Assembly: GCA_018340375.1 (NCBI GenBank)
Contig: JAFFJZ010000002.1
Coordinates: forward strand, 21,222,001-21,286,000
Direction: 5' to 3'
From: Gonatopus flavifemur
Taxonomy: Eukaryota > Arthropoda > Insecta > Hymenoptera > Dryinidae
Length of the DNA: 64,000 bases
Shown: in pieces, positions 26,901 through 35,636 of the stretch
Layout: each line of letters opens with the position of its first letter
How positions within the stretch are numbered: position 1 is the first letter of the stretch
Translations under genes and position numbers: made by a program
The notes under the pieces: generated by a model
The model's input: only the letters and a program-made list of their open reading frames with translations
What the model was told of the DNA's origin: nothing
Database searches by the model: none

Positions 26901-29871
26901 ATTTGTATCATCACATCTCAACTGCAACTCTCAATTGGGTCTTCATGAGATACCTAGCTGTCGGGGCAGCATTTTTAGTTCCTCTACTGAATTGTAGTGT
27001 GCACGTTATAATGTACACTTACTACTTTCTGAGTACTTTTGGTCCTGAAGTTCAGCAAAAGCTCGTCAAATGGAAAAAGAGGATAACTATTATACAAATG
27101 GTAAGAGGGAAGATATAAACTGTTGATTTACGCTAGATTTTGAATTTGAATTAGCTGACAATTCATCCACCGTTGAACATTTCACTCTCTACATTTCTAC
27201 ATTTTTCCCAACACTTTCCACAGAAAAGAAAAGTTATCTAAATTTTTTTTGACCAGTGTCCTTAATTGAAAAAATTCATTGAATTTGGCCAAGACCGTTT
27301 CAGGACTCCTTAAGGCACATTTTCCATTTGAGGTAGGGCTAGGGCTATAATGTGACTCAATGTGATTTTATACCAAATCTCCCCAGATTACAAAAATGTC
27401 AACATTATATATAATTTATGCATAATTCAAAGTAGTTTGTATATAAATTATATGTAATTTTGAAAACTGATACACTCGGGATATGGAGGTTAAAAACCTG
27501 GCGGCAAACAAGGCCTAAGTTGCCTCCTGGAAAGAAATGATGTTGATATTTGAGCAACAAAATTCATTGCTATAGTAGCTAGAATGTAGCAGTTGCAGCA
27601 ATATTTTTTAGAACATAGCTACCACAGGTAATTTCTAGCTACTATAGCGAATTATTTTTCAAATCCCGTTGAAATTGGAAGGTTTAATTAAACCTCGTGT
27701 AATTATTCGTCAATGAGATTTGGTCAGTTTTATGAATTTCTTCAACGGCAATCTCATTGAATCTTGTCAAATCTCAACGAATCTAGGACAATGATCTAGC
27801 CAAATCTCATTGAAGTTGATCATGTCGGATTCAATGAATTTCTTCAACGAGGAATGTCGGGAACACTTTTGAACGAAACACGGGTTCGAGAAAAATTCGT
27901 ATGCAGAATTTGATTAATTCGTTGACTTTTCCCATTATTTCGACAATTGAAATGAAAAGTGATCATAGAAATAATGGAAAAAATCAACGAAATTATTGAA
28001 ATTGAATCTATGAATTCTTTGTGTTCCGTCCAAAAATGGCATACTAGTCGGTTTGGACGACTTATTTTTTCCGTGAATCATGTTTCTTTCAGAAAACGAC
28101 AGAATGAGCACAGAGGGAATTGGTCAAAGGAAATCGACCTCACCTGATTTTGATCTTTGACATATTTTTTCAAATAAAATTATTTGTAACAACTATTTTA
28201 TTCCAAAATTCATTGAAATTGACTCTCTGAAGCTTCACTCAATTGCCCGATCAATTTTTTAATAATCAAAATTTTGTTCATTGTTCTCTTCGTATAATAC
28301 TGGTAAACAGCCATTTTGGTGCCTGAGGTTTGAGAACTGATTCGGAGTACTTTTAGAGAGAGCTTCATCTGAAAATTTTCCACCCCTAGGCCAGATATAT
28401 GGTGCCGCTTCCGAAGTGGGAAAATTGTCAAAACTATAGGTAATTTATATATAATCCAATGTAGTGTGTATATATAAGTTTTATGTGAGTATATATAAAT
28501 TTTATCTCGAGGTGGCCCCTCAGATCTGCCACGCCTAGATCACGTCTTAGGTTGTCCTAGGCACAGATCCGCCATTGTTTGTAGAGCACTGAATACGAAA
28601 ACAACATCAGATCTGTCGAATCAATTCGTTTTTTATAGTTTTATACATATATATAATTAATAGGGTGAGCAGATCGTCGAAATGCAAAACCGGGACAGTT
28701 CCCCCAGAGTGGAAGAATATTCGAAATTATATATAATTTTTTATAAAATTCAATATGTTTTGTATCTAATTTATATATAATTTTGACAATTTTTCTATTC
28801 TAATACTGTTTCTCTAGCCCGACAGACGAGAACCTTTTTTTTAAGGAAATTCCAAAGTTTCAAAATTACTACATTTATTTCCCAGTTTGCTCATAGAAAA
28901 GACAAGGATAAAATTGAAAAAACTTAATAAACGTACTCTCTTTGTATCACAGAGACAATGAATGTACTCATCATTTTCGAGGAAAATTGGAGTAGGGGAG
29001 AAATTCAGAAATTTGTGGACTTTGGGATGCCCTGGAAAAAACCGTTTGAGCATCAGTGTCTCTCTTTGTAGCATACTTTTCTTCTCATTTATCATCATCG
29101 ATAAAATGCAAATTTCATAGATTCTGAAAAAACGAGGACATTTCGAGTCAAAACCGGGACGCTCCCCAATATTGTCAAAAACTGGGACATGTCCCTGCAA
29201 ACCGGGACGTATGGTCACTGGGGATAGGCGATATTTGGACAGTATCGATATTTTTATAGAAAATTTCGCGAGTTCATATTGAATTCTATAAAATATAGAT
29301 CCAAATTGTATACAAATTCTATAAAAATATCGATACTGTCAAAATATCGCCTATCCCTAATGGTCACCCTAAAAATGAATCAATTATATAGATTATATAT
29401 GAAAATTATGGAAAAAAGATAATGAAAAGTGAGCTAATCCAATCAATCTAATATACGTTTCGAATTCAACACACTAAAAGCACTTCGAATCAGTTATCAG
29501 ACCTCGGACACCAGAGAACAAATTTTTTTTGTCAACCTGTGTAATGATTGTTAACGCAAACTGTTCTTGGAAATAATTTAAATTCATCATTTCTAGGAGC
29601 TTCGCACTTTTTCTAAATATTCAGAAATCTTTCCGATGCTTTACACAAAATATGCTCCAAAGTTTAATTAGAAGATTATTATATTTATCCTAAATTACTC
29701 TTTTTTCAGGTACAATTTGTCATCATCTTATCGTATTCATGTTGGGCGTTAGGACCCCCCTGCAACGCACCACCTATGCCAGTAATTCTTATGATGTGTA
29801 ATGTTGGTATCAACTTCTATTTATTTTACGACTTTTATCAAAGAAGTTATGTTAAGAGAAAAACCAATTGA
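17885..29871 (+). CDS. ELO/ELOVL-family very-long-chain fatty acid elongase, gene B (4 coding exons)
   Basis: Join of 17885-17930, 21900-22171, 26798-27100 and 29710-29871; 260 codons plus TGA. It is the tandem paralogue of gene A, with identical intron positions and phases (1, 0, 0) and equal lengths for exons 1, 3 and 4. Motifs seen: DPRTKNWPI at 16-24 and GPRFMKDRQPY (typical of insect ELOs); the acidic box K118-L-I-D-L-V-E-T, with the same exchanged acids as in gene A; VLRKK; HLYHH at 141-145; NCSVHVIMYTYY at 171-182; T203-x-x-Q206-x-x-Q209-F; and a KRKTN tail fitting a KxKxx ER-retrieval signal. The predicted role is the condensing step of very-long-chain fatty acid elongation at the ER. 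Exon 3 is about 70% identical to gene A by eye and exon 4 about half, so the copies have diverged enough for different substrate range. Both look intact. Confidence 0.93.
18516..18745 (-). mobile_element. tcctggttaaaag-family MITE in intron 1 of ELO gene B, TA-flanked
   Basis: Left ta-tcctggttaaaagaatcc and right ttctttaaccagga-ta. The interior words gagatttggtcagaacattg and tgagattcaat match the element at 4117-4354 in reverse orientation. TA on each side suggests a Tc1/mariner-type target site. Confidence 0.8.
18940..19068. mobile_element. Small fold-back element (tttcgttttactcgac arms)
   Basis: The arm tttcgttttactcgactg pairs with tagttgagtaaaacgaag. Both continue inward through cagatgaaaaattcattcg and its partner. 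The short loop contains cctcacaaggtgagtac. No coding potential. Confidence 0.65.
19503..20090 (+). mobile_element. gaattc-rich family, copy 3, interrupted by a nested MITE
   Basis: Left part starts cagcaaaagagttcccac; right part includes tattagtcgcataacgggga and ends near catttgccctgactg. Both parts align with the uninterrupted copy at 22232-22511. The break is the element at 19665-19997. Confidence 0.75.
19665..19997. mobile_element. MITE with ctctctaaatttcttggagt ends, nested
   Basis: The left end ctctctaaatttcttggagt pairs with the right end actccaaggaatttagagag. Inside are repeated agagtgaatttcactctt-like palindromes. It splits the gaattc-rich copy at 19503-20090, so it inserted later. 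Confidence 0.8.
20181..20968. mobile_element. Palindrome-rich element (ggcccaagctt / ccaatattgg words), copy I
   Basis: Ends tgcccaggtaggaatt and tatcctacctgggtgg are inverted repeats. The interior is dominated by the words ggcccaagctt, gccaagcatggcccaa, cttggcag and ccaatattgg in both orientations. No coding potential beyond repeat-driven open frames. It sits in intron 1 of ELO gene B. Confidence 0.75.
20989..21626 (-). mobile_element. Palindrome-rich element (aagcttgg words), copy II
   Basis: Runs from ccaaatatgctttgccaaac to gtcttggcattacgagctc. The whole 640 bp aligns with the reverse complement of 53639-54356, including atgtctgggatgataac, ttcaatattggttcc and gctagttatcaccggg-type segments. 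The terminal cccaggt motif is decayed on the left. Confidence 0.75.
21900..22171 (+). CDS. ELO gene B coding exon 2
   Basis: Acceptor aacatttttcag; donor gtaaat after AGG. It completes the Asp codon begun in exon 1 and encodes DPRTKNWPI, a membrane segment, GPRFMKDRQPY and YNLFQILVNAW. It is one codon shorter than gene A exon 2 because of a difference near the exon end. Confidence 0.93.
22232..22511 (+). mobile_element. gaattc-rich family, copy 4 (uninterrupted)
   Basis: Contains acaagagttcccgtaaagaa, ttgaactcaaaatcaa, ggcattcattacgttttc and tattagtcgcataacgggga, and ends near catttgtgctagctggg. It is the reference for recognising the interrupted copy at 19503-20090. Confidence 0.7.
22537..22745. 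mobile_element. Palindrome-rich MITE, GCTG-NNN-CAGC family, copy C (truncated)
   Basis: Shares gaaattcgctgtgac, agctatcacagcaatcttgt and ctccagcaaaatttg with copies A and B, and the central tattctatgtacaatataat. The right half breaks off near 22745, where another element (cactgagaagaaaatt at 22755) begins. Confidence 0.65.
23978..24867. mobile_element. 890-bp fold-back element with ccctggcgaaaaa ends, nested
   Basis: The left end ccctggcgaaaaaatttctc pairs with the right end gaaactttttcgccaggg. Both arms are built from tttctcataatttttcat and its complement atgaaaaattatgagaaa, repeated many times. It interrupts the element at 23946-25082 and itself holds an insertion at 24299-24400. No coding potential. 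Confidence 0.8.
24299..24400. mobile_element. Small palindrome (gaagtagctaatccaagtg arms), nested
   Basis: The arm ctcccgaagtagctaatcc, then aagtgatccagatcact, pairs with gatccggatcacttggatc, then agttacttcagcagg. Half of the same sequence (aaagtagctgatccaagtg) occurs at about 34558, showing that this is a dispersed repeat. Confidence 0.7.
25412..25527. repeat. tatataattt AT-rich hairpin repeat, copy
   Basis: Starts gtggaaaaattttcaaaatt and ends aattttgaaaacctctctt, with tatataatttatatataat between. Other copies are at 27390-27478, 28418-28507 and 28712-28802. Confidence 0.6.
25747..26037. mobile_element. hAT-like MITE with near-perfect 8-bp target duplication
   Basis: The element is 25755-26029, beginning cgaggggctattcatgag and ending gtgaacagcccctcg. 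Flanking octamers are gtgtctat on the left and gtgtcgat on the right, one mismatch. The interior repeats gagtcan and tgactc words in both orientations (for example gcgagtcagtgcgactca). Confidence 0.8.
26080..26329. mobile_element. TA-flanked MITE with cactgaaacaaaatt ends
   Basis: Left ta-cactgaaacaaaatttcttc; right gaagacattttttttcggtg-ta. The arms share gtcacataaatatt and aatatttatgtgac. It lies in intron 2 of ELO gene B. Confidence 0.78.
26798..27100 (+). CDS. ELO gene B coding exon 3 (catalytic core)
   Basis: Acceptor gattttttcag; donor gtaaga after CAA ATG. 101 codons with KLIDLVET, VLRKK, HLYHH, NCSVHVIMYTYY and the start of TxxQxxQF. Conservation with gene A is highest here. Confidence 0.95.
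27390..27478. repeat. tatataattt AT-rich hairpin repeat, copy
   Basis: Contains acaaaaatgtcaacattata, taatttatgcataattc and ttatatgtaattttgaaaac, matching the family described at 25412. Confidence 0.55.
27680..27855. repeat. Decayed member of the ctggttaaaag MITE family
   Basis: Shares caatgagatttggtcag, ccaaatctcattgaag and tcaatgaatttcttcaacg with the elements at 4117 and 18516, but the ends have drifted. Confidence 0.5.
28418..28507. repeat. tatataattt AT-rich hairpin repeat, copy
   Basis: Contains gtgggaaaattgtcaaaac, gtaatttatatataatcc and gagtatatataaattttat. Lies in intron 3 of ELO gene B. Confidence 0.5.
28661..29371. mobile_element. tagggtga-ended element containing two younger insertions
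   Basis: Starts tagggtgagcagatc and ends atggtcaccct-a, with cgggac words near both ends (aaaccgggacag at about 28688; aaaccgggacgtatgg at about 29199). An AT-rich hairpin copy sits at about 28712-28802, and a hAT-type MITE at 29219-29359 splits its right terminus. An open frame on the minus strand (28841-29218) shows no recognisable domain. I saw no clear target duplication. Confidence 0.6.
29211..29367. mobile_element. 141-bp hAT-type MITE with perfect 8-bp duplication, nested
   Basis: The element is 29219-29359, beginning tggggataggcgatattt and ending aaatatcgcctatcccta; the arms extend through gacagtatcgatatttttat. The octamer atggtcac is present on both sides (29211-29218 and 29360-29367). 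Together with the host element's terminal structure this is a clear, fairly recent insertion. Confidence 0.92.
29710..29871 (+). CDS. ELO gene B coding exon 4
   Basis: The acceptor is ctcttttttcag. It encodes VQF, a hydrophobic helix, LFYDFYQRSY and KRKTN before TGA. Same length as gene A exon 4 (53 codons plus stop) but much more diverged, apart from the FYxFYQR stretch. Confidence 0.92.
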   Translation, partial: VQFVIILSYSCWALGPPCNAPPMPVILMMCNVGINFYLFYDFYQRSYVKRKTN

Positions 29872-29961
29872 AATATTAATGTATGATACTCAAAAATCAT
29901 TTTTCCAGCACAATTACGGTACTATTTAATTTTTCTTATCTCCCAAGTACTCGTTCTAGAA

Positions 29962-29967
29962 AATAAA
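29962..29967 (+). terminator. Probable poly(A) signal of ELO gene B
   Basis: AATAAA about 90 bp after the stop codon and just before the MITE at 29984. Confidence 0.5.
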
Positions 29968-29983
29968 ATCCCAAGTCTGATTA

Positions 29984-30224
29984 CACTGTAAAAAATGTAT
30001 GTGAAAATCACACAGTATATCATTGGTGATATTTAAGCCAATAATATATTGTGAAATTTCACGTAGAATTCACGTTGTAATTTTTACCGATGATTTATGT
30101 GATTTTACCAAACATTGTGAAAGGCATTACAATGTTCTGTAAAATTCCGTATTATATAATTGTTTAAAATATTACCCATGATTAAATGTAATTATATAAT
30201 TATACATACAATTTCTCTACAGCG
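29984..30224. mobile_element. TA-flanked MITE with cactgtaaaaaatg ends
   Basis: Left ta-cactgtaaaaaatgtatgtg; right aatttctctacagcg-ta. The interior has repeated gtgattttac and gtgaaaatcacac words. It lies just past the ELO gene B poly(A) signal. Confidence 0.65.
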
Positions 30225-31261
30225 TAGGCGTAACCGTTTTCTTGTATTTCTTAGTTGTTTTTATTTGAAAAGTGTCGGCTTCTTGATGGTTTCAGAAAAT
30301 TGTACAGAATTCAAAATGATCAAATCAATTTTGAGAGAAGTTTTACTCAGAATTACTCAGGCATTTATCAGAAACCAATTGAATAGGAAATTGTTCAGGG
30401 ATATAATCGTTCGGACAGCATGAGAATCCCTGATGTATTGTTCAAAAATTCTTTATGAATTTTCATAGTTCCAAAGATATACATTATGAACTCATCTTGA
30501 ACCGTTGTGAGTAGAGGTGTCACTGATCCTCCGAATGGTATGAAACTTCCCAGACTCAAGCCATTGATGGGTATGAGAATCCAGATCCGAAATACGGGAA
30601 CCGTTGACTGTTTTTTACTCCCAGCAACGCCCCTGGGAATAATACTAATCAATGACATTAAATAGCTATCAATCATACAAAAATATAATGAGTCCTTCAT
30701 ATTCTGTTGGACTCAAAGTTTTCAATTAATCATATTTTGAACTATTTTATGATAAATGTTTGAATGAGCAAATAGTATTTTTCAAAAATTACAAAGAATG
30801 CTATGGAAGAAGTTATCTCAATCAACTCTGAAAGTTCTTGAATTCAACTGATGTTCATTCATTCATTCTCTTCTTTTAGGAGTCACTAACAAGCTCATGA
30901 AGATACCTAACTTCCAATACAAGAACGCCGCAAAGTCACTTTGAAAATGTATTTATTTGTTTGCTTCTAGGAAAACATTATCGTTGAATTTTGATTTTAG
31001 AGATATAAACGAATATTTCTCCTATCAAAGTATAAATGATGATTACAAAAAATATTGAATATGTGGAAAAAGTCAACACAAATTAATCAAAATATCAGTA
31101 TCCAAAAGGAATAAAATTAACGAGAACTTATTGATCCAATAAGTAGGTGATGTACCCACAAGTTCAATGCCAAAAATGTGAGCATTAAATAATAAGACAC
31201 TCATCGCATTACACAGCTGAATGATGATAATATTTACAAATCAAATGTCATAATAGGTGCA
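30225..31261. other. Intergenic, no supported gene
   Basis: AT-rich sequence between ELO gene B and the SENP8-like gene. Open frames here (for example 30160-30423 and 30395-30700) show no family resemblance. Both flanking genes end towards this interval. Confidence 0.6.
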
Positions 31262-31930
31262 TTATTTAATCCTGTCGGGTCTACTTTTCAATGAATCGAT
31301 TAAGTCTATCATCCTCGAGCGTTTTTGTTTCACTAAATCTTGAACACCACTGTATTCACATCCTGCAATTTTAGAGCATTGCATCACATATTCGGCTATC
31401 ACGTCCGTTAGGCATAATACAAATAGGCCACAATCGTATCCATTGTCTTGTTGGGGACAGTCCGCTTCAACGAAATTTCTTTCTTCTTCGTTTAACAGGT
31501 ACATCATGACGTTTCTTGAAAATTCAAAAGCAACTGACGAATTGAAACCTCTTGACGAATCGAAATGATAACATATCCTTTCTGGTCTTGAATATACTAA
31601 TAAACTCCAATGTGTTCCACCAGCGGCATCCTTGCGGTCACAGTTGTTTAATGGGAAGAATATGAAATTGCTGTGTAATGCATTGATGGGACTGAGGAAT
31701 ATGTCATAATGCTTTGGATCTGTCATTTTCAATAACTGAGTCAATTCTGGGCTCACAAACAATAATTTTTCTCTTCCTGGATTATTGAATTTTTCATCAA
31801 GGTATTCAAAGTAGAATCCAATCAAAACGTCGTTCAACCAATGAGGTCCTTTTAAGAGATTAATATCTGTGGTGCGTAAAAGGCAGTTGTAATAACTCAG
31901 TACTATATCGTTTGATCCTGCTCTTTCCAT
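31262..31930 (-). CDS. SENP8/NEDP1-like deneddylase (ULP1-type cysteine protease)
   Basis: 222 codons plus TAA in one uninterrupted exon, close to the usual ~210-220 residues of SENP8 (Den1/NEDP1). The family removes the ubiquitin-like modifier NEDD8 from cullins and other proteins and matures the NEDD8 precursor. Catalytic residues are all visible: His107 in GGTHWSLLVY, Asp124 in YHFDSSRG, Gln161 and Cys167 in CPQQDNGYDCGLFVL. The N-terminal PHWLNDVLIGFYFEYL (29-44) is the hallmark substrate-binding start of the C48 fold. The start ATG is at 31930. Immediately upstream a ttttcttacag acceptor (exon edge at 31952) indicates a 5'-UTR intron. The gene is convergent with ELO gene B and unrelated to it in pathway. 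It could be a close ULP1 relative, but the short single-domain length favours SENP8. Confidence 0.93.
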   Translation of the reverse strand: MERAGSNDIVLSYYNCLLRTTDINLLKGPHWLNDVLIGFYFEYLDEKFNNPGREKLLFVSPELTQLLKMTDPKHYDIFLSPINALHSNFIFFPLNNCDRKDAAGGTHWSLLVYSRPERICYHFDSSRGFNSSVAFEFSRNVMMYLLNEEERNFVEADCPQQDNGYDCGLFVLCLTDVIAEYVMQCSKIAGCEYSGVQDLVKQKRSRMIDLIDSLKSRPDRIK

Positions 31931-32560
31931 GGTAGTTTATTGAATTTTAAACCTGTAAGAAAATAAATTTTCAACTTTTATTATTTGTAAAATATCATAT
32001 TGATAAGGAATGTATACTAAAACAGTAGTATTTCTCGATTTTTATGAATAGATTGAGGTTATAGTTCGAGGAATTTTTCTTCAAAATAAATCTGAAATAT
32101 AATAAAAATTATATCGTAATTGACCACTGGTAAACAATAAGTTGGAAATCATGTAATTTTCTTACACTGTTGAAAATATGAAAAAGTTTATAATAAAATA
32201 CAATGAATGATTCAATATGAAAATAAAATGAAAACAATTCATTCTCCATGACCAATGAATAAAGTTTTGTATAAATATTTTTGCGATAAAAGTGATCCAT
32301 TGATAACGAATTTGTCAAATATACTTTGGCAGCATTCAGATCGTAATGTTTTTATTGATTCATTATACTTGTTGAGCGCGTTTTGACGATCAACCATAAA
32401 GTTCTTTGGAAAAAAAACATAATTTTGAACATTAGGAAAATACGAAAAATGATATTCACCTAATGAAAATAATTTGTTATTGTATTGCCAGTATTTGTTG
32501 TGGGATTAACGTTAGTTTGACACGGTTCAACGCGAACACAGAGGTTATCGTCCGTAAAAG
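31931..32560 (-). promoter_or_regulatory. Tentative 5'-UTR intron and first exon of the SENP8-like gene
   Basis: On the minus strand, the acceptor ttttcttacag lies 22 nt before the ATG (exon edge 31952). A possible donor reads cattag-gtgaat with the exon ending at 32460. That would give a non-coding first exon between about 32460 and 32560, where the AT content drops (gaacacagaggttatcgtcc on the plus strand). The acceptor is convincing; the donor and start site are guesses. Confidence 0.35.
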
Positions 32561-32890
32561 TAGTTCTACCGAATAATAGACATATTCAGAGCATTTGATT
32601 TAATCATTTGAACTAATGAATAATTGATTGGTAGGATAGAAGTATATTGTAATTATTCACAAAATTTTCTCAATGACATACGAGAAAATTACAAATTCTT
32701 CTAGTATCTGTCACTTATCACATGCACAAATTTTGAATTTCCGAGGATGTTGTCTACCGTGCACACGTGACACACGTTCGTTCCGGAGTTTGATATGGTG
32801 TCGTAGGGTGCGTTTTGAAGATTTATAATTGCGTTCCGCAACACATTCAATTGAGTTTTCTTGAAAAATCACTAGGCCTACCTTCCAAAA

Positions 32891-33060
32891 CTTTAAGGCT
32901 GGCCTCCCATGGACCGGAATTCGTTCCGGCGGAATGAAAATTGAACCAATGCACAATTTTTTATAGATTTCTGATAGAACGCTCTAAAAGAAATTGTGAA
33001 AGCGATTGGTTTAAAGTCATTCCGCTGGAACGAATTCCGGTCCATGGGAGGCCAGCCTAA
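32891..33060. mobile_element. MITE with perfect ggctggcctcccatggacc ends
   Basis: Left arm ggctggcctcccatggacc at 32898-32916 and its complement at 33039-33057. The arms continue through ggaattcgttcc with a single change, then gcggaatga, giving about 45 paired bases. No coding potential. First of five elements side by side up to 34213. Confidence 0.88.
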
Positions 33061-33200
33061 AGCTGTAATTTCATACAAGCGACGAGCGACGAGCGATACC
33101 TTAGATAAAGGGAGAGGTCTCACATTACCTCTCTTTTTAGCTAATGTATCGCTAAAAGCTAAACCTTGTTTAGCTTTGCATGAAATTACAACTTCAAGCT
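33059..33200. mobile_element. Small hairpin element (agctgtaatttcat arms)
   Basis: The left arm aagctgtaatttcatacaag pairs with gcatgaaattacaacttc. Central stem agaggtctcacattacctct. A direct triplet gacgagcgacgagcga lies at 33080-33096. It abuts the element at 32891-33060. Confidence 0.7.
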
Positions 33201-33261
33201 GGAATTTCGTGGGTAGGCTCAAGGGGCATAAACTCCCATACTAAAATTTTCAGAACTATTA

Positions 33262-33654
33262 AGGGTGTCCCCTGGTCGATTTTTTCACTAGAAAAATACT
33301 AGATCGTTTCAACCATTTCACTTCATTAATATTCAATTAATTACATTGACCTTGAGATCAAAAAATCCAGAATAAATCAGGGATGCCGGCTCTGGTCTCA
33401 AAATAATTTTTACATGGATTATATTTGTTATAATATCAAAAAAACTGAATAGAGGTTTCTTATTGGCTGATAACGAATTTCGTTCTAATTATTTATGACG
33501 AGTTAGTTGAACAACAAACAGACCAGACCCGGATTGTTTGATTGATTCTGAATCATTTGATCCAAATTGATGCAATTGATTGAATATTTTTGACGTAAAA
33601 TGGTTCAAACGATCTGGTAGTTTTTTGATGAAAAAGTCGACCAGAGCACTCCCT
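33262..33654. mobile_element. MITE with agggtgtcccctggtcga ends
   Basis: Left arm agggtgtcccctggtcga pairs with right arm tcgaccagagcactccct. Both continue inward through gatcgtttcaaccattt and its partner. The interior is AT-rich and non-coding. Confidence 0.8.
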
Positions 33655-33884
33655 CAACAGCGCAGCCGTACGAGTCACCACTTGAACTAAACAACACGTA
33701 TACAGGATGTTTCAGAGAACAATACCCACCGTTCATCAGCGTATTCCTGGGAGAAAACTAAACAACTTCGCATTAAGGGGAGACTAGCGATGATATCTAA
33801 CTTCTCTTTCTATCGTATAGCCATGTCATTTTCTAGCCAATGTGCTCGGATGGTAACGCTAGTATCACCTTAACCATTTTTTAA

Positions 33885-34040
33885 TCTCAGATTTACCCCG
33901 AGTACTCATGCCAGCGACTATCGAGCGCGACATCATTGGGAGGAATAAGAGATCCGGATTGGAAACATCTTTCCTCTTTTTTCTCCTGATGGTGTCGCGC
34001 GTGACAGTCGCTAGCATGAGTACCCGGGGTTAGTTTCAGA
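33885..34040. mobile_element. Hairpin element (cgagtactcatgccagcgac arms)
   Basis: The arm accccgagtactcatgcc, agcgact, pairs with agtcgctagcatgagtac, ccggggt. The outer bases tctcagat and gtttcaga also pair loosely. More GC-rich than its surroundings. Confidence 0.75.
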
Positions 34041-34213
34041 GGTAGGAGGTCTTTTTGCCGAAAAAGTTTTTCGCCGAATAAAATTAATTCGACAATCGCT
34101 AGTCATTCCTAGAGATCACTACGAAATCTCCTAGTGATTTCTAGAGGTGACTATCGATTGTCAAATTACAGTGTATTCGGCGAAAAACGTTTTCGGCAAA
34201 AAGACCCCCTACC
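34041..34213. mobile_element. MITE with ggtaggaggtctttttgccg ends
   Basis: Left arm ggtaggaggtctttttgccg pairs with right arm cggcaaaaagaccccctacc. The arms extend through gaaaaagtttttcgccgaat and, after a break, cgacaatcg and ctctagaaatcac words. Nearly the whole element can fold as one hairpin. Confidence 0.85.
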
Positions 34214-34761
34214 GCTGTACATCGCCCGAATTTCGAATTCCGAGAAAAAAGTTTGTTACTGACTGAGAAAAAAATTCGAGCGATGTCCAGCAGTGAATAG
34301 AGGATTGAGAATTGATTCTTGAAAATTTCATACTTCTTCATGAATTCAGATCAGTGTATTCTTGCTGAGAAAATGTTTAGTCATTCGATACGCTTGTATG
34401 GCGGGTTGCATCCGCGGGGATCGCTGGTATCTTCTTAAGTTGCAGGTAATCAAATAATCCGCGGAATGAAAGAAAATAAGTTTATTGGCCCATAAATACA
34501 CAAATTCACAACACCAGTTTGTCTTGATAATTTGCCAAATGGAACTGTTTGGAGCCTTCCAAAGTAGCTGATCCAAGTGATCCGGACAGGCCCCTGACAA
34601 TCACCCGTTTTCCCCTAAAATTGCTTTCCATTATGTGTCCTTAGCCCGCTGGCGTGCTTGTCGCGAATAATTGTAGATAGGTACTGAATAGTAGCCAATC
34701 TTTTGAATTTTTTTACATATGAGAAATATTACTACTTTTATAAGAATGACTATTTTTGTGA

Positions 34762-35636
34762 ATAAATATATTATTCAAGCAAAAAACTAGTCTTGCAAAT
34801 CGATTCTTTTACCATATATATTTTCCCGTTATCAGTAAATATTGTTATTGTCAAAATGTAAACCCGGAACAGATTAACGAAAATGTAAATAATGTAAATA
34901 GACAGAATTTGAAAAGAAGAAGAGTTTTAGATCGAAATACGAATGATTTGAATGTTTCATCTGAAGTGTTGCCAAGGAAAATAAGAACGGGAGGAATGCA
35001 TCCGAAGTACCAAAAACATGAAATGTATATGGCGTTCGATGTAGTTTCTTACGAAGAAGGAGTACCACAAGATTTTAATGAGGTTCTTAAAAGAAAAGAT
35101 AAGCAAAGTTGGCTCAGAGCCATGGGAGAAGAACTAGACTCAATTAAAAAAAACAAAACCTGGGAAACAGTTAGTAAGCTGGAGGGAAGCGAGATCCTGG
35201 ATACAAGGTGGGTTTATAGTTTGAAACCATTTGAGAAAGAAAATGAGGATCGTTTTGAAGCTAGGCTTGTAGTAAGAGGTTTTGCGCGAACAGAAAGTTT
35301 TGATTATAGCGAGATTTATTCACCAGTGGTAAAAATGGCAACGATGAGAACATTATTAGTAATTGGAGATCAGTATTCGTATTATTCTAATCAGCTAGAC
35401 GTCAGATCAGCGTTTTTAAATGGTGACATAAAAGGTTCTGTGTATATATATCCCCCAGAGGGAGTTGAATGTAAAAGTAATTGTGTGTTCAAGTTGAATA
35501 AAGCGTTGGATGGACTGAAACAGTCATCAAAATGTTGGAACGATAAATTGAATGGTTTTTTGATTGAACAAGGTTTTAATAGACCCGACAATGACTATTG
35601 TATGTATTGTAAGAAATGTAATGACGATAGGATTAC
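34762..35636 (+). mobile_element. Truncated Copia retrotransposon: reverse-transcriptase fragment
   Basis: An open frame (no clear own ATG; 34909 is TTG) encodes a basic and Asn-rich linker and then the N-terminal half of a Copia-type RT (RVT_2). Recognisable landmarks: WLRAMGEELDSI, NKTWE, DTRWVYSLK, ARLVVRGFAR, YSPVVKMATMR, QLDVRSAFLNGDI, VYIYPPEG, LNKALDGLKQSSKCWN, DNDYCMY. The frame ends in the decamer array before the catalytic YxDD motif, RNase H and 3' LTR. Gag, protease and integrase are not visible upstream. The piece is therefore a dead fragment. No LTR was seen on either side. Confidence 0.93.

Noticed and set aside
28841..29218. 125-codon minus-strand open frame
   Set aside because: It lies across transposon sequence (28661-29371) and shows no recognisable domain.
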